A stretch of DNA of 25,221 bases from an uncultured Collinsella sp. (GCA_900757505.1 CAAEOE010000080.1:1-25221); one strand, 5' to 3'. Positions 1 to 8,331 are shown, counted from the first letter of the stretch. Notes: a model not told the origin generated them from the sequence alone. Numbers and translations are program-made.

Positions 1-2
1 AA

Positions 3-590
3 AGCCGTGCCGCCAGCGCCCCGCGCGCCGGCCAGCAGCAGTTTGCTGCCCCGCAGCAGCAGCGCCCCGCTGCCATGCCCCAGCAGCAGCCGACGCCTCG
101 CACCGCCGCTCCCGACCCGCTTGCCGTGGCAGACCCCTTCGCGCCTAGCGTCCCCGACCCCGCCGCCGCACCCATCCCGGTGCCGCAGACCGTCTCGCGC
201 GACGCGCTTGCCGGCATGGGCGGAGCCGCCGCGGCCGGTGCCGCCGTGGGCCTAGGCGCCGCAGCCGGCATCGCCTCCAACATGGCGAGCACTCGCACCC
301 CGCAGCGCCCGCTCGCCCAGCTCGTCGACGTCGTGAGCGGCGAGAGCCATAGCATCACCTCCGCACAGGTGACTATCGGTCGCGAGCGCTCAGTTTCCGA
401 CATTGCCCTGCGCGACCCCAACGTGTCGCGCCGCCACGCCCAGCTCACCTTTACGGGCTCGGATTGGTCGATCGAGGACCTCAATTCCACCAACGGCACG
501 CTCGTCAACAACCGCCGCATTACGCGCTGCCCGCTGCGCAACGGCGATCTGCTGACGTTTGGCCTGAGCACCTTTGAATTTAGGGGATAG
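3..590 (+). CDS. fhaA: FhaA-like FHA-domain protein, C-terminal part (5' end outside window)
   Basis: The reading frame is open from the window edge to the TAG at 588-590, so this is the C-terminal part of a longer protein. What is visible is a long Ala/Pro/Gln-rich linker of low complexity (about 3-300) followed by one FHA domain (about 310-587) with the usual landmarks: GRERSVSD, the SRRHA loop and NSTNGT, which form the phospho-threonine binding face. In Actinobacteria, FhaA has an N-terminal DUF3662 domain, a Pro/Gln-rich linker and a C-terminal FHA domain, and is the first gene of the pknB cluster. The linker and the neighbours fit, but the N-terminal domain cannot be seen here. It is expected to be cytoplasmic and to bind phosphorylated partners of the PknB pathway. 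An internal ATG at 75 is a poor start because the frame is open upstream of it. The next gene begins 6 nt after the stop, so they are probably cotranscribed. Confidence 0.85.
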   Translation, partial: SRAASAPRAGQQQFAAPQQQRPAAMPQQQPTPRTAAPDPLAVADPFAPSVPDPAAAPIPVPQTVSRDALAGMGGAAAAGAAVGLGAAAGIASNMASTRTPQRPLAQLVDVVSGESHSITSAQVTIGRERSVSDIALRDPNVSRRHAQLTFTGSDWSIEDLNSTNGTLVNNRRITRCPLRNGDLLTFGLSTFEFRG

Positions 591-596
591 TCGCTT

Positions 597-1013
597 ATGA
601 ACATCGATATCGTCCTTTTTGCAGGCCGCATCGTCCTGGTCGCCCTGCTCTATATCTTCCTGTTCGCCGTCATGAAGACCGGCGTGGGACTTGTGCGCGG
701 ACAGCGCCGCGACTCGGCTATCTGGACGATCGATGTGGACAAGGGCCCGCGCGGCATCCGTGGCATCCACGTAGACATGCTCGGCCCCGTCATCGTCGGT
801 CGCTCGCCATCTTCGGACATCTGCATCAACGAACCGTTCGTCTCGGCCTCGCATGCGCGCTTTTCGCTGCAGGGCCCGGCGCTCATCATCGAGGACCTCA
901 ACTCGCTTAACGGCACGCTCGTCAACGGCCGCCAGCTCGTGGAGCCCGCGACGCTGCGTGAGGGCGACGAAGTCCAGATTGGCGACGTGGTCATGAAGGT
1001 GAACCGTCGATGA
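597..1013 (+). CDS. fhaB: FhaB-like membrane-anchored FHA-domain protein
   Basis: This is a 138-residue protein with a hydrophobic N-terminal segment (about residues 4-28) that should anchor it in the membrane, followed by a short basic linker and a C-terminal FHA domain (about residues 60-135). Visible FHA motifs are GRSPSSD, SASHARF and NSLNGTLVNG. Length and layout match FhaB (FipA) of actinobacterial pknB clusters, where the FHA domain binds phospho-threonine on cell-division and wall-synthesis proteins phosphorylated by PknA/PknB. It lies 6 nt after the fhaA stop, and its own stop overlaps the start of the PP2C gene in an ATGA arrangement at 1010-1013, which indicates translational coupling. 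The function is a family inference; the domain call is firm. Confidence 0.9.
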   Translation: MNIDIVLFAGRIVLVALLYIFLFAVMKTGVGLVRGQRRDSAIWTIDVDKGPRGIRGIHVDMLGPVIVGRSPSSDICINEPFVSASHARFSLQGPALIIEDLNSLNGTLVNGRQLVEPATLREGDEVQIGDVVMKVNRR

Positions 1014-2809
1014 TCGACGAGGAGAACAAGTCCGCAACTATGACCGAGGCACCGGCCGCCGCCACAGCTGCGCCGGCCCACGCCGCTCCGGCGGGCTCCG
1101 CACCCGTGGAGCCCGAGGACACCGTGTTCTCCCTGCCTCTTTCGCATGTAACGCATGATATTTCGGATCTCGCCGATAACGAGGACGAAGAGGATGCCGT
1201 AGCGGCGCCCATCGGCGCACATGCTGCGGAACAGCCCACAGCGCCCGAAGCAACCCCGGCGCCGGCTCACTTTGCAGAGCCCGTCGCCGCGGCAATCAAC
1301 GAGAGCGCTGCGGTGTTTGCGGCACCCGAGCCCGCCGCGCCGGCGTTTCCCATAGCCCCGGCATCCGAGGTTGCGTCCGCGTCTACGCCGACGCCCGAGC
1401 CTATAGACGTCAGCCCGCAAGACGACGAGTCGACCGCCCGCGTGTCCGAGGAGTCCGACTCCCCGGACACCGGCGATTCCGAATCAAACGCCGAGACCGA
1501 CACCGTCTCCCCCGGCGACACCGCCGAGATCGATGTCGCCGCCGTGGAGGCAAAGCTCAAAGATCCCGGCTCGACCATGAGCTTTGAGCCGCTGACCGAC
1601 GAGCGCATCGAGACCGACTCGACCTACGACGCCGGCACCACCACGCAGCTTATGTGGGGCGCCCGCTCCGACGTCGGATGTGTACGCCCGCACAATGAGG
1701 ATTCCTACCTGGTGCAGTCGCCGCTCTTTTGCGTGTGCGACGGCATGGGAGGACACGCCGCCGGCGAGGTGGCATCCTCCATCGCCGTCGAGACCATCGC
1801 CAAGACGGCGCCGCAGTCCGCCGACGCCGCGCGCCTGGCCGCAGCCGTCGAGGCCGCCAACGCCGCCGTGATCGAAGCCGCCCTCAACGGCTTGGGCAAA
1901 CCCGGCATGGGATGCACGGCCACCTGCGCCTACATCGAAAACAACACGCTCGCCATCGCCCACGTGGGCGACTCGCGCGCCTACCTGCTCCACGAGGGCA
2001 CGCTCATCCGTGTGACCCGCGACCACTCCTACGTGGAGGAGCTCGTGGATGCCGGCGAGATTACGGCCGACGAGGCCCGCGTCCACCCCAACCGCTCGGT
2101 CATCACCCGCGCGCTGGGCTCGGATCCCGCCATGTATGCCGACCACTTTACCCTGCACATCGAGGAAGGCGACCGCCTGATTCTGTGCTCCGACGGTCTT
2201 TCGAGCATGATTCCCGATAGCGATATCGAGAACATCGCTACGCAGTCCTCGACCGCACAGATCTGTGTCGACAACTTGGTGGACGCGGCGCTCGCCGCCG
2301 GCGGCCACGACAATGTGACCGTGGTGGTCGTCGACCTGGTCGACGACGGCGTCATGCGCGAGGCAAAACGCGTCCGACGCCGCAATGTCACCATCGCCGC
2401 CGTCTTGGCCCTTGTCTTTGTGCTGATAGCAGGCATCTGGGCATACACGGGCGTCACCGGCTCCTATTACTTGGGAACCTACCACGGCAATGTCGCCGTC
2501 TGGCGCGGCCTGCCCGGCAAGACGCTCGGGGTCGAACTCCACTGGCTCGAGAGCGAAACCAGCATCAAGCTGTCCGACCTGCCCGAAGACACGCAAAACC
2601 GCCTGAAGGCAGGCATTCCGCAAACGAATGTCGACGATGCGCAGGACACCATTTCCAAGTACCGCCATCAGATTGACGAGGAGCAGACCCGTCAGGTGAT
2701 TGACGCACAAACGATTCGCGACAACACCGATCAGAAATCCACCTCCGAGTCAGATTCCGAGAAAACCGCCGAACAGTCAGCCGAGGCCGAAGCCTCCGAT
2801 AAGAATTAG
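1010..2809 (+). CDS. pstP: Membrane-anchored PP2C-family Ser/Thr phosphatase (PstP-like) with long acidic N-terminal extension
   Basis: This 599-residue protein starts at the ATG that overlaps the fhaB stop. Residues 1 to about 210 are Ala/Pro/Glu/Asp-rich and look disordered. A PP2C catalytic domain follows (about 215-445) with all metal-binding motifs: SDVGCVRPHNEDSY, CDGMGGHAAGE (Asp at about residue 244), GMGCTAT, HVGDSRAYL, CSDGLS and GGHDNVT. A single membrane segment (about 460-482) leads to an extracytoplasmic tail of about 115 residues. PstP dephosphorylates PknA/PknB and their substrates. Known PstP proteins start almost directly with the PP2C domain, so the 210-residue acidic front is unusual. 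It carries a Glu-Asp-Thr-Val site at Thr38 that could be a kinase target. A later ATG at 1040 would remove only 10 residues. The next gene starts 16 nt after the stop. Confidence 0.92.
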   Translation: MIDEENKSATMTEAPAAATAAPAHAAPAGSAPVEPEDTVFSLPLSHVTHDISDLADNEDEEDAVAAPIGAHAAEQPTAPEATPAPAHFAEPVAAAINESAAVFAAPEPAAPAFPIAPASEVASASTPTPEPIDVSPQDDESTARVSEESDSPDTGDSESNAETDTVSPGDTAEIDVAAVEAKLKDPGSTMSFEPLTDERIETDSTYDAGTTTQLMWGARSDVGCVRPHNEDSYLVQSPLFCVCDGMGGHAAGEVASSIAVETIAKTAPQSADAARLAAAVEAANAAVIEAALNGLGKPGMGCTATCAYIENNTLAIAHVGDSRAYLLHEGTLIRVTRDHSYVEELVDAGEITADEARVHPNRSVITRALGSDPAMYADHFTLHIEEGDRLILCSDGLSSMIPDSDIENIATQSSTAQICVDNLVDAALAAGGHDNVTVVVVDLVDDGVMREAKRVRRRNVTIAAVLALVFVLIAGIWAYTGVTGSYYLGTYHGNVAVWRGLPGKTLGVELHWLESETSIKLSDLPEDTQNRLKAGIPQTNVDDAQDTISKYRHQIDEEQTRQVIDAQTIRDNTDQKSTSESDSEKTAEQSAEAEASDKN

Positions 2810-2825
2810 AAAGGGAGTGCCGCTT

Positions 2826-5696
2826 ATGAGTCGCCGCAACACCGAACTGCTCTTGCTCATCGCCTCGGCGTTCCCCGTCATCCTGCTCTATGCGATGTAC
2901 GTGCTCACCGCGGGCGCCACGATTTCCTTTGAGACGCTCGCCGTGCCGATCGGCCTGTTCGCCGCCTTCGCCGCGGCGCATATCGCCGTGCGCATCCTGG
3001 CGCCCGGCGCCGACCCCGCCATCCTGCCCATCGTCTTTGTGCTCTCGGGCATCGGCATCACATTCGTGACGCGCCTGGCCCCCGACCTCGCCATCTCGCA
3101 GCTCATCATCTTGTTTGTCTCGGTGGCGCTCATGGTGGGAACGCTCGCACTGGTCAAGAACCTCGACGTGGTCATGCGCTACAAGTACACCTTTGGCATT
3201 ATCGGCATCATCCTGCTGATGCTGCCGATCTTTATCGGCACCACGATTTCGGGCTCCAAGCTGTGGATTCGCATCGCGGGCTTCACCATCCAGCCCGGCG
3301 AGTTCGCCAAGGTCTTCATCGTCCTGTTCCTGGCAGGCTATCTGGCCGAGAACCGCGAGCTGCTCTCCATCTCCAACCGCAAGGTCCTGGGCCTCAAGAT
3401 TCCGCGCTTCCGCCTGCTGCTGCCGCTGTTTGCCGTGTGGGGCGTGTGCCTGCTCATCGTCGTCTTCGAACGCGACCTGGGCTCGGCCGTCCTGTTCTAC
3501 ACCATCTTTTTGCTGATGCTCTATGTTGCCACGGGACGCTTTTCGTACGTCATCATCGGCCTTGCGCTGCTGGCCGTTGGAGCCGTGGGCGCCTACAAGT
3601 TCCTGTCGCACGTGCAGGTGCGTTTCCAGGTCTGGGTCGATCCGTTTAAGGACGCCCAGGGCCAGGGCTACCAGATCGTACAGTCACTTTACTCGCTGGC
3701 TGACGGCGGTCTGGCCGGCGTCGGCATTGGCAATGGCATGGCAAACAACATCCCCGTCGTCGAGTCCGACTTTATCTTCTCGGCCATCGGCGAGGAAATG
3801 GGCCTTTTGGGCGGCGGCGCCGTGCTCATCCTGTTTATGCTTTTTGCCGTGCGTGGCCTCACCACGGCAGCCCGCGCCAAGTCCGACCTTGCCGCCTTTA
3901 GCGCGACCGGCCTTACGGCGGCCATCAGCTTCCAGGCATTCTTGATCGTCGGCGGCGTAACCCGCCTGATCCCGCTGACCGGCGTCACCCTACCCTTTAT
4001 GAGCCAGGGCGGCTCCTCGCTGCTGGCAAGCTTTATCATCGTCGCGCTGCTGCTGCGCGCCGGCGACGAGGCAACCGGACGCGAAGCCGAACTCACCGGC
4101 ACCGGCACCATGGCCGCCATCACCGATGACCAGGTCGCATCCGCCGCCGCCCCGACCGGCACACGTTTTGCCAGCGCATCTTCCTACGGCCACGGCAACC
4201 ACTCCGCGGGTTCTCGCATGCGTCGTCGCCTGCTCGACACGCCTGAGTCCGGCGTGCTCGGCCGCGTGGCACTTGCCAACCGGCTGACTCGTGCCGTGTT
4301 TGCCTTTACGGCGCTGTTCGCCATCCTTATCGGCAACCTCACCTATGTCCAGGTCATCAAGGCGAAGGACTACCAGGACATGCCGACCAACAACCACACC
4401 ATCGCCCGCTCCAAGTACATCCAGCGTGGCTCCATCATCACGTCCGACGGCGTGACACTAGCCGAGTCGCTGCAGCAGGAGGACGGCACCTACGCCCGTT
4501 CCTACCCCAACGGCAACATGGCCGCGCACGTGGTGGGCTACGTGAGCCAGCAATACGGCACCGCCGGCATCGAGAGCGTCATGAACGATACGCTCACCGG
4601 CTCCAAGGATTACTCCAGCTGGAACAACGCCATCGCGTCGCTCGCGGGGCAGACCCAGCCGGGCAATACCGCCAAGCTCACCATCGACTCGCGCATCCAG
4701 ACGGCTGCCGAGCAGGCGCTCAAGGGCTTTAAGGGCGCCGTGGTGGTCATGGATCCGCGCACCGGTGCGGTCCTTGCGTGCGCGAGCTCGCCCACCTACG
4801 ACAACACCAACATCGATGCGCTGCTCCAGTCGGGCGGCGGCGAGGACGGCTCCATGTACGACCGCGCCATGGACGCGCTGTACACCCCGGGCTCGACCTT
4901 TAAGGTCGTCACGCTCTCCGCGGCACTCGAAACCGGCACCGCCAGCCTTACCAGCACGTACCAGGCGCCCGGCTCCATGGATATTGGCAACGCGCCGGTC
5001 ACCAACTCTGGCAACGAGAGCTACGGCACCATCAGCCTGCAGCAGGCCTTCGCCGTGTCGTCCAACGTCGTCTTTGGCCAGGTGGCAAACGAGGTCGGCG
5101 CCAGCTCGCTCGTCCAGTTTGCCAACGCCTTTGGCTACGGTCAAAAGCTCGGTCAGGATCTGACCACCGCGGCTTCCATCATGGCCGACCCGTCGCTTAT
5201 GACCGAGTGGGAGACCGCTTGGGCAGGCGCCGGCCAGCCCGTCGGCATGGACCACACGCCTGGCCCGCAGACCACCGTTATGCAGAATTGCGTGATCGCT
5301 GCAGCTATCGCCAACAGCGGCGTGGTCATGGACCCGTTCTTTGTGTCCCAGATACTCGCCCCGGACGGAACCGTTGTTAAGACCACGCAGTCCCGCTCGC
5401 TGGGCCAGGCCGTCAGCTCTGCCACGGCCGACCAGGTCAAGCAGGCCATGCTCGCCGTCGTCCAGTCCGGTACCGGCACCGATGCCCAGATTCCGGGCGT
5501 CAAGGTTGCCGGCAAGACCGGTTCGGCCGAGACCGGCGGCACCAACGTCAACTCTATGTTTGTTGGCTTTGCACCTTACGATTCACCCACGGTTGCCATC
5601 TCGGTGGCCCTGGAGGATTTCGACAAACACGACGTCGAGGCGGCCAAGATTGCCGGCATCGTCCTGACCGCGGCGCTCGCCGCACAGGGAGCGTGA
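2826..5696 (+). CDS. Fusion of SEDS peptidoglycan glycosyltransferase (RodA/FtsW) with class B penicillin-binding protein
   Basis: One uninterrupted frame of 956 residues carries two enzymes. Residues about 1-430 are a SEDS polytopic membrane protein (about ten hydrophobic segments) that polymerises lipid II; the conserved VESDFIFSAIGEEMG block is present, with the catalytic Asp at residue 315. Residues about 430-485 are a Gly/Ser/Arg-rich linker. A single membrane segment follows (about 489-511), then a PbpA-type transpeptidase with STFK (Ser690), SSN (745-747) and KTGS (897-900). SEDS proteins end in the cytoplasm, so the linker is cytoplasmic and the next helix carries the transpeptidase outside, which gives a workable topology. 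The start at 2826 is chosen because GGGAG lies 7 nt upstream and the MSRRNTELLLLIASAF start is typical; the frame extends upstream into the previous gene but without family character. In most Actinobacteria rodA and pbpA are separate neighbours. Confidence 0.95.
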   Translation: MSRRNTELLLLIASAFPVILLYAMYVLTAGATISFETLAVPIGLFAAFAAAHIAVRILAPGADPAILPIVFVLSGIGITFVTRLAPDLAISQLIILFVSVALMVGTLALVKNLDVVMRYKYTFGIIGIILLMLPIFIGTTISGSKLWIRIAGFTIQPGEFAKVFIVLFLAGYLAENRELLSISNRKVLGLKIPRFRLLLPLFAVWGVCLLIVVFERDLGSAVLFYTIFLLMLYVATGRFSYVIIGLALLAVGAVGAYKFLSHVQVRFQVWVDPFKDAQGQGYQIVQSLYSLADGGLAGVGIGNGMANNIPVVESDFIFSAIGEEMGLLGGGAVLILFMLFAVRGLTTAARAKSDLAAFSATGLTAAISFQAFLIVGGVTRLIPLTGVTLPFMSQGGSSLLASFIIVALLLRAGDEATGREAELTGTGTMAAITDDQVASAAAPTGTRFASASSYGHGNHSAGSRMRRRLLDTPESGVLGRVALANRLTRAVFAFTALFAILIGNLTYVQVIKAKDYQDMPTNNHTIARSKYIQRGSIITSDGVTLAESLQQEDGTYARSYPNGNMAAHVVGYVSQQYGTAGIESVMNDTLTGSKDYSSWNNAIASLAGQTQPGNTAKLTIDSRIQTAAEQALKGFKGAVVVMDPRTGAVLACASSPTYDNTNIDALLQSGGGEDGSMYDRAMDALYTPGSTFKVVTLSAALETGTASLTSTYQAPGSMDIGNAPVTNSGNESYGTISLQQAFAVSSNVVFGQVANEVGASSLVQFANAFGYGQKLGQDLTTAASIMADPSLMTEWETAWAGAGQPVGMDHTPGPQTTVMQNCVIAAAIANSGVVMDPFFVSQILAPDGTVVKTTQSRSLGQAVSSATADQVKQAMLAVVQSGTGTDAQIPGVKVAGKTGSAETGGTNVNSMFVGFAPYDSPTVAISVALEDFDKHDVEAAKIAGIVLTAALAAQGA

Positions 5697-5828
5697 TGCC
5701 CGTGATCAAAGCGGATACTTGGGGCGCGCCGCGGCCGATGAGCTAGCGGCTACGCGCCACACGGCCCCAGCGGCCACACATTTGGTACTACACACATCGT
5801 TGAGCGAATAGTTATGTTAGGAGCAGGA

Positions 5829-7772
5829 ATGGAACAGAGGGTCCTCGGGGGAAGATACCTCCTCAAGGATAAGGTGGGAACGGGCGGTATGGCGACCGTC
5901 TTCCGTGCACAGGATCAGGTCCTCGACCGCACGGTTGCCGTCAAGATCATGCTGCCGCAGTATGCCGGCGACGCCACCTTCGCCGCCCGCTTTAAGCAGG
6001 AAGCCCAGGCAGCTGCCGGCCTGTCCTCCCCCTATATCGTGGGCGTCTACGACTGGGGCAAGGACGGCGACACCTATTACATCGTCATGGAGTACCTGCG
6101 CGGTACCGACCTTAAGAGCGGCATCAAGAGCCACGGCGCCCTCGATCCCAAGAAGGTCGCGCAGATCGGCTCGCAGATCAGCTCCGCACTTTCGGTCGCA
6201 CACAAGCACGAGATCATCCATCGCGACATTAAGCCGCAAAACATCATGGTGCTACCCGACGGCAACATCAAGGTAATGGATTTTGGCATCGCACGCGCCA
6301 AGAACAGCCACCTCACGCAGGATAACAACGTTCTGGGCACCGCCCACTATGTAAGCCCCGAGCAGACCCGCGGCCAGGACCTCGGCCCCACCTCGGATAT
6401 CTACTCGCTGGGTGTCGTCATGTACGAGTGCGCCACCGGCCGCGTGCCCTTTGACGGCGACGACGCCATCTCGGTCGCGCTCAAGCAGGTCAACGAGCTC
6501 CCCATCCCGCCGAGCCAGATCAACTCCGGCGTCGATGCCGACCTTGAGCGCATCATCCTCAAGTGCATGGAGAAGGACCCGGCAAACCGCTTCCAGACAG
6601 CCGACGAGCTGCGCCAGGTGCTTAACAGCTACCTGTCCGGCCGTGCCGTCAATGTCTCGGAGCCCACGCGCATCATCGGTGCCGCCGGCGACCTGGGTGC
6701 CACCAAGACCCGCGAGCTTTCCGACTCAACGCGCGCTATGGTTCGTCCCGTCTCGGGCGTGAGCGGTCAGAACACCGCCCGTAGCGCTGTCTCGGGCTCC
6801 ACGGGCTCCTACGAGGTCGAGAAACCCAAGTCCAACAAGAACAAGATCATCGCCGCCGTGATTGCCGCCGTCGCCGTTGTCGGTATCGTCGTGGCCTTTG
6901 CCACGGGCATGTTCAGTGGCGAACAGGTCACGGTGCCCGACGTGCTGGGCAAGGACCAGGAAACCGCTATTGAGCAGATCAAGGAAGCCGGCCTAGAGGT
7001 TGGCACCGTCGACCAGAGCTACAACGACGATGTCGACGAGGGAAAGGTCGCCGAGCAGACCCCCAACGGCCACACCAAGAAGGCCAAGGGCACGAGAGTG
7101 AACCTGGTAATCTCCAAGGGACCTAAGCCCTCCGAGAAGGTTGAGGTTCCGCAGCTCGTCGGTCTGACCAAGGACCAGGCCGAGGCCGCACTGGCAAGCG
7201 TGGGCCTGAAGGGCAGTGCTTCGGAGGAAGCCAATGAGGCCGAAGAGGGCCAGGTCTTTGACCAGGGCACTGCCGCCGGCAAGGAGGTCGAGAAGGGCAC
7301 GACCATCTCGTACAAGGTCTCCAGCGGCCCGGACACCACCTCCGTTCCCGATCTGACCGACATGACCGAGGCCCAGGCGCGCAACGCCCTCGACATGGCT
7401 GGCTTTGGCGTCGACGTGAGCTACCAGGAAAACGACTCGGTTACCGAGGGTACCGTAATTAGCTGGAACCCCAGCGGCAAGCAGAAGCCCGGTGCCACGA
7501 TCACCGTCGTCATCGCTAAGAAGTCCGGCAAGGCCAGCGTCCCGGGCAACCTGTACGGCAAGAGCATCTCCGCCGCCGTCACCGCGCTCAACAACGCCGG
7601 GTTCTACAACATCGCGTTCTGCGATCAGAACGGTAACCCTATGAGCGGCAACGAGAACGCAACTGTCACGGGCGTCTCCCCCACCGGCAAGCAGTCCACC
7701 GACAGCACGATTACGCTGACGGTTTCGATTTCTGGCTCCGGCTCCGGCGACGATTCCGGTACAAGCAACTAG
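5829..7772 (+). CDS. pknB: PknB-like transmembrane Ser/Thr protein kinase with four PASTA repeats
   Basis: This is a 647-residue Hanks-type kinase. The kinase domain (about 1-270) shows the glycine loop GTGGMATVF, the ATP lysine in AVKIML (Lys39), IIHRDIKPQN (catalytic Asp133), DFGIAR (Asp151) and the activation segment ending GTAHYVSPEQ. A Thr/Ser-rich juxtamembrane stretch (about 275-335) is followed by one membrane segment (about 338-362) and four PASTA repeats (about 365-635), with a Ser/Gly tail. PASTA domains bind muropeptides or lipid II, so this is the sensor of wall synthesis for the cluster. The start at 5829 is preferred because AGGAG (5819-5823) lies 5 nt before it; the in-frame ATG at 5814 would contain this Shine-Dalgarno inside the gene. 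It lies about 130 nt after the fusion gene, and a separate pknA is not present between them. Confidence 0.96.
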   Translation: MEQRVLGGRYLLKDKVGTGGMATVFRAQDQVLDRTVAVKIMLPQYAGDATFAARFKQEAQAAAGLSSPYIVGVYDWGKDGDTYYIVMEYLRGTDLKSGIKSHGALDPKKVAQIGSQISSALSVAHKHEIIHRDIKPQNIMVLPDGNIKVMDFGIARAKNSHLTQDNNVLGTAHYVSPEQTRGQDLGPTSDIYSLGVVMYECATGRVPFDGDDAISVALKQVNELPIPPSQINSGVDADLERIILKCMEKDPANRFQTADELRQVLNSYLSGRAVNVSEPTRIIGAAGDLGATKTRELSDSTRAMVRPVSGVSGQNTARSAVSGSTGSYEVEKPKSNKNKIIAAVIAAVAVVGIVVAFATGMFSGEQVTVPDVLGKDQETAIEQIKEAGLEVGTVDQSYNDDVDEGKVAEQTPNGHTKKAKGTRVNLVISKGPKPSEKVEVPQLVGLTKDQAEAALASVGLKGSASEEANEAEEGQVFDQGTAAGKEVEKGTTISYKVSSGPDTTSVPDLTDMTEAQARNALDMAGFGVDVSYQENDSVTEGTVISWNPSGKQKPGATITVVIAKKSGKASVPGNLYGKSISAAVTALNNAGFYNIAFCDQNGNPMSGNENATVTGVSPTGKQSTDSTITLTVSISGSGSGDDSGTSN

Positions 7773-7822
7773 CCGGCTGCTTATTACCTGCGGCAGCGAA
7801 CGCTGCAAACATATTCGCTCAG

Positions 7823-7864
7823 AAGCGCCCGCTTGCTCCCCCGGCAAGCGGGCGCTTTGCTTTT
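7823..7864 (+). terminator. Rho-independent terminator of the fhaA-pknB cluster
   Basis: A perfect 14-bp stem pairs 7823-7836 with 7844-7857 around a 7-nt loop, and is followed by a T-rich run (TGCTTTTG). It sits about 50 nt after the pknB stop. Confidence 0.9.
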
Positions 7865-7888
7865 GATGCGGACCGCCAACATGAAACG

Positions 7889-7937
7889 GCGCAACTCTAA
7901 AACCAGAAGAGCCCGGCACCGTGGCGGTACCGGGCTC
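7889..7937 (-). terminator. Rho-independent terminator of the tRNA-Arg gene
   Basis: On the - strand a 12-bp stem with one mismatch (arms 7909-7920 and 7926-7937) is followed by TTCTGGTTTTAG. It begins about 10 nt after the tRNA CCA end. It faces the terminator of the pknB cluster, so the two transcripts converge here. Confidence 0.8.
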
Positions 7938-7947
7938 GGCAAATCTC

Positions 7948-8023
7948 TGGTGCCCCCGGGCGGATTCGAACCGTCGACACCCGCTTTAGGAGAGCGGTGC
8001 TCTATCCCCTGAGCTACGGAGGC
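7948..8023 (-). tRNA. tRNA-Arg (anticodon CCU)
   Basis: The - strand folds as a full cloverleaf of 76 nt including an encoded CCA. The acceptor stem is GCCTCCG with CGGGGGC (one G-T wobble), the D stem is GCTC/GAGC, the anticodon stem is CCGCT/AGCGG with loop CTCCTAA (anticodon CCT), and the T loop is TTCGAAT. The T stem GACGG/CCGCC has one A-C mismatch, which is slightly unusual but does not break the fold. It reads AGG codons. A TACACT -10-like hexamer on the - strand at 8034-8039 lies about 10 nt upstream. Confidence 0.95.
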
Positions 8024-8104
8024 ATGATGTACTAGTGTAGCAGATTTACGCCGCTGTAATGCAGCGTATACCCACTCTTCGAAGTTGCGGTGGAACAGCC
8101 CTCC

Positions 8105-8305
8105 GGAAAGTGCGTCCCACTATCCAGGCAAATTCTGGGTCAGACTTTCCCCATGAGACCTCGCTGGGAAACTGTGACCCAGAATTTCGGCTCGAAACGG
8201 GACACGGTTTCCCAAACGACCCCGTTCCGGAAACTACATCCCGGAATCGACGCTCGAACTGGGATGCACTTTCCCGATCGAGCCACATGGGAGACTGCGC
8301 CCCAC
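8105..8305. repeat. Tandem array of ~62-bp units, each an imperfect inverted repeat
   Basis: Short boxes resembling GGGAAACTGTGACCCA occur seven times in strictly alternating orientation. The forward boxes start near 8105, 8167, 8229 and 8290, a period of 62, 62 and 61 bp, and the reverse boxes (for example GGGACACGGTTTCCC near 8199-8213) fall midway. Each unit is therefore a hairpin with arms of about 15 bp and a loop of roughly 15 nt, and about three and a half units stand in tandem. Copies differ at several positions, so the array is old or under loose constraint. No convincing gene covers it. It lies upstream of tRNA-Arg and downstream of manO. Confidence 0.8.
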
Positions 8306-8311
8306 TTTGAG

Positions 8312-8331
8312 GGGGCGCTCTTTAATGACTA
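8312..8331. repeat. Half copy of the palindrome found at 11929-11982, overlapping the manO stop codon
   Basis: The 20 bases GGGGCGCTCTTTAATGACTA match 18 of 20 positions of the left arm and loop of the element downstream of hypA. The right arm is missing here. The TAG stop codon of manO lies within the matching segment. Confidence 0.6.

Noticed and set aside
1484..2710. A 408-codon frame on the - strand opposite the PP2C gene
   Set aside because: Antisense shadow; the + strand gene has all PP2C motifs.
2700..2825. Longer N-terminus of the SEDS-PBP fusion starting inside the PP2C gene
   Set aside because: The added 42 residues overlap the PP2C gene, lack family character, and the ATG at 2826 has a good Shine-Dalgarno.
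8105..8305. CRISPR array
   Set aside because: Units are divergent, boxes alternate in orientation, there are no unique spacers of constant length, and no cas genes are near.
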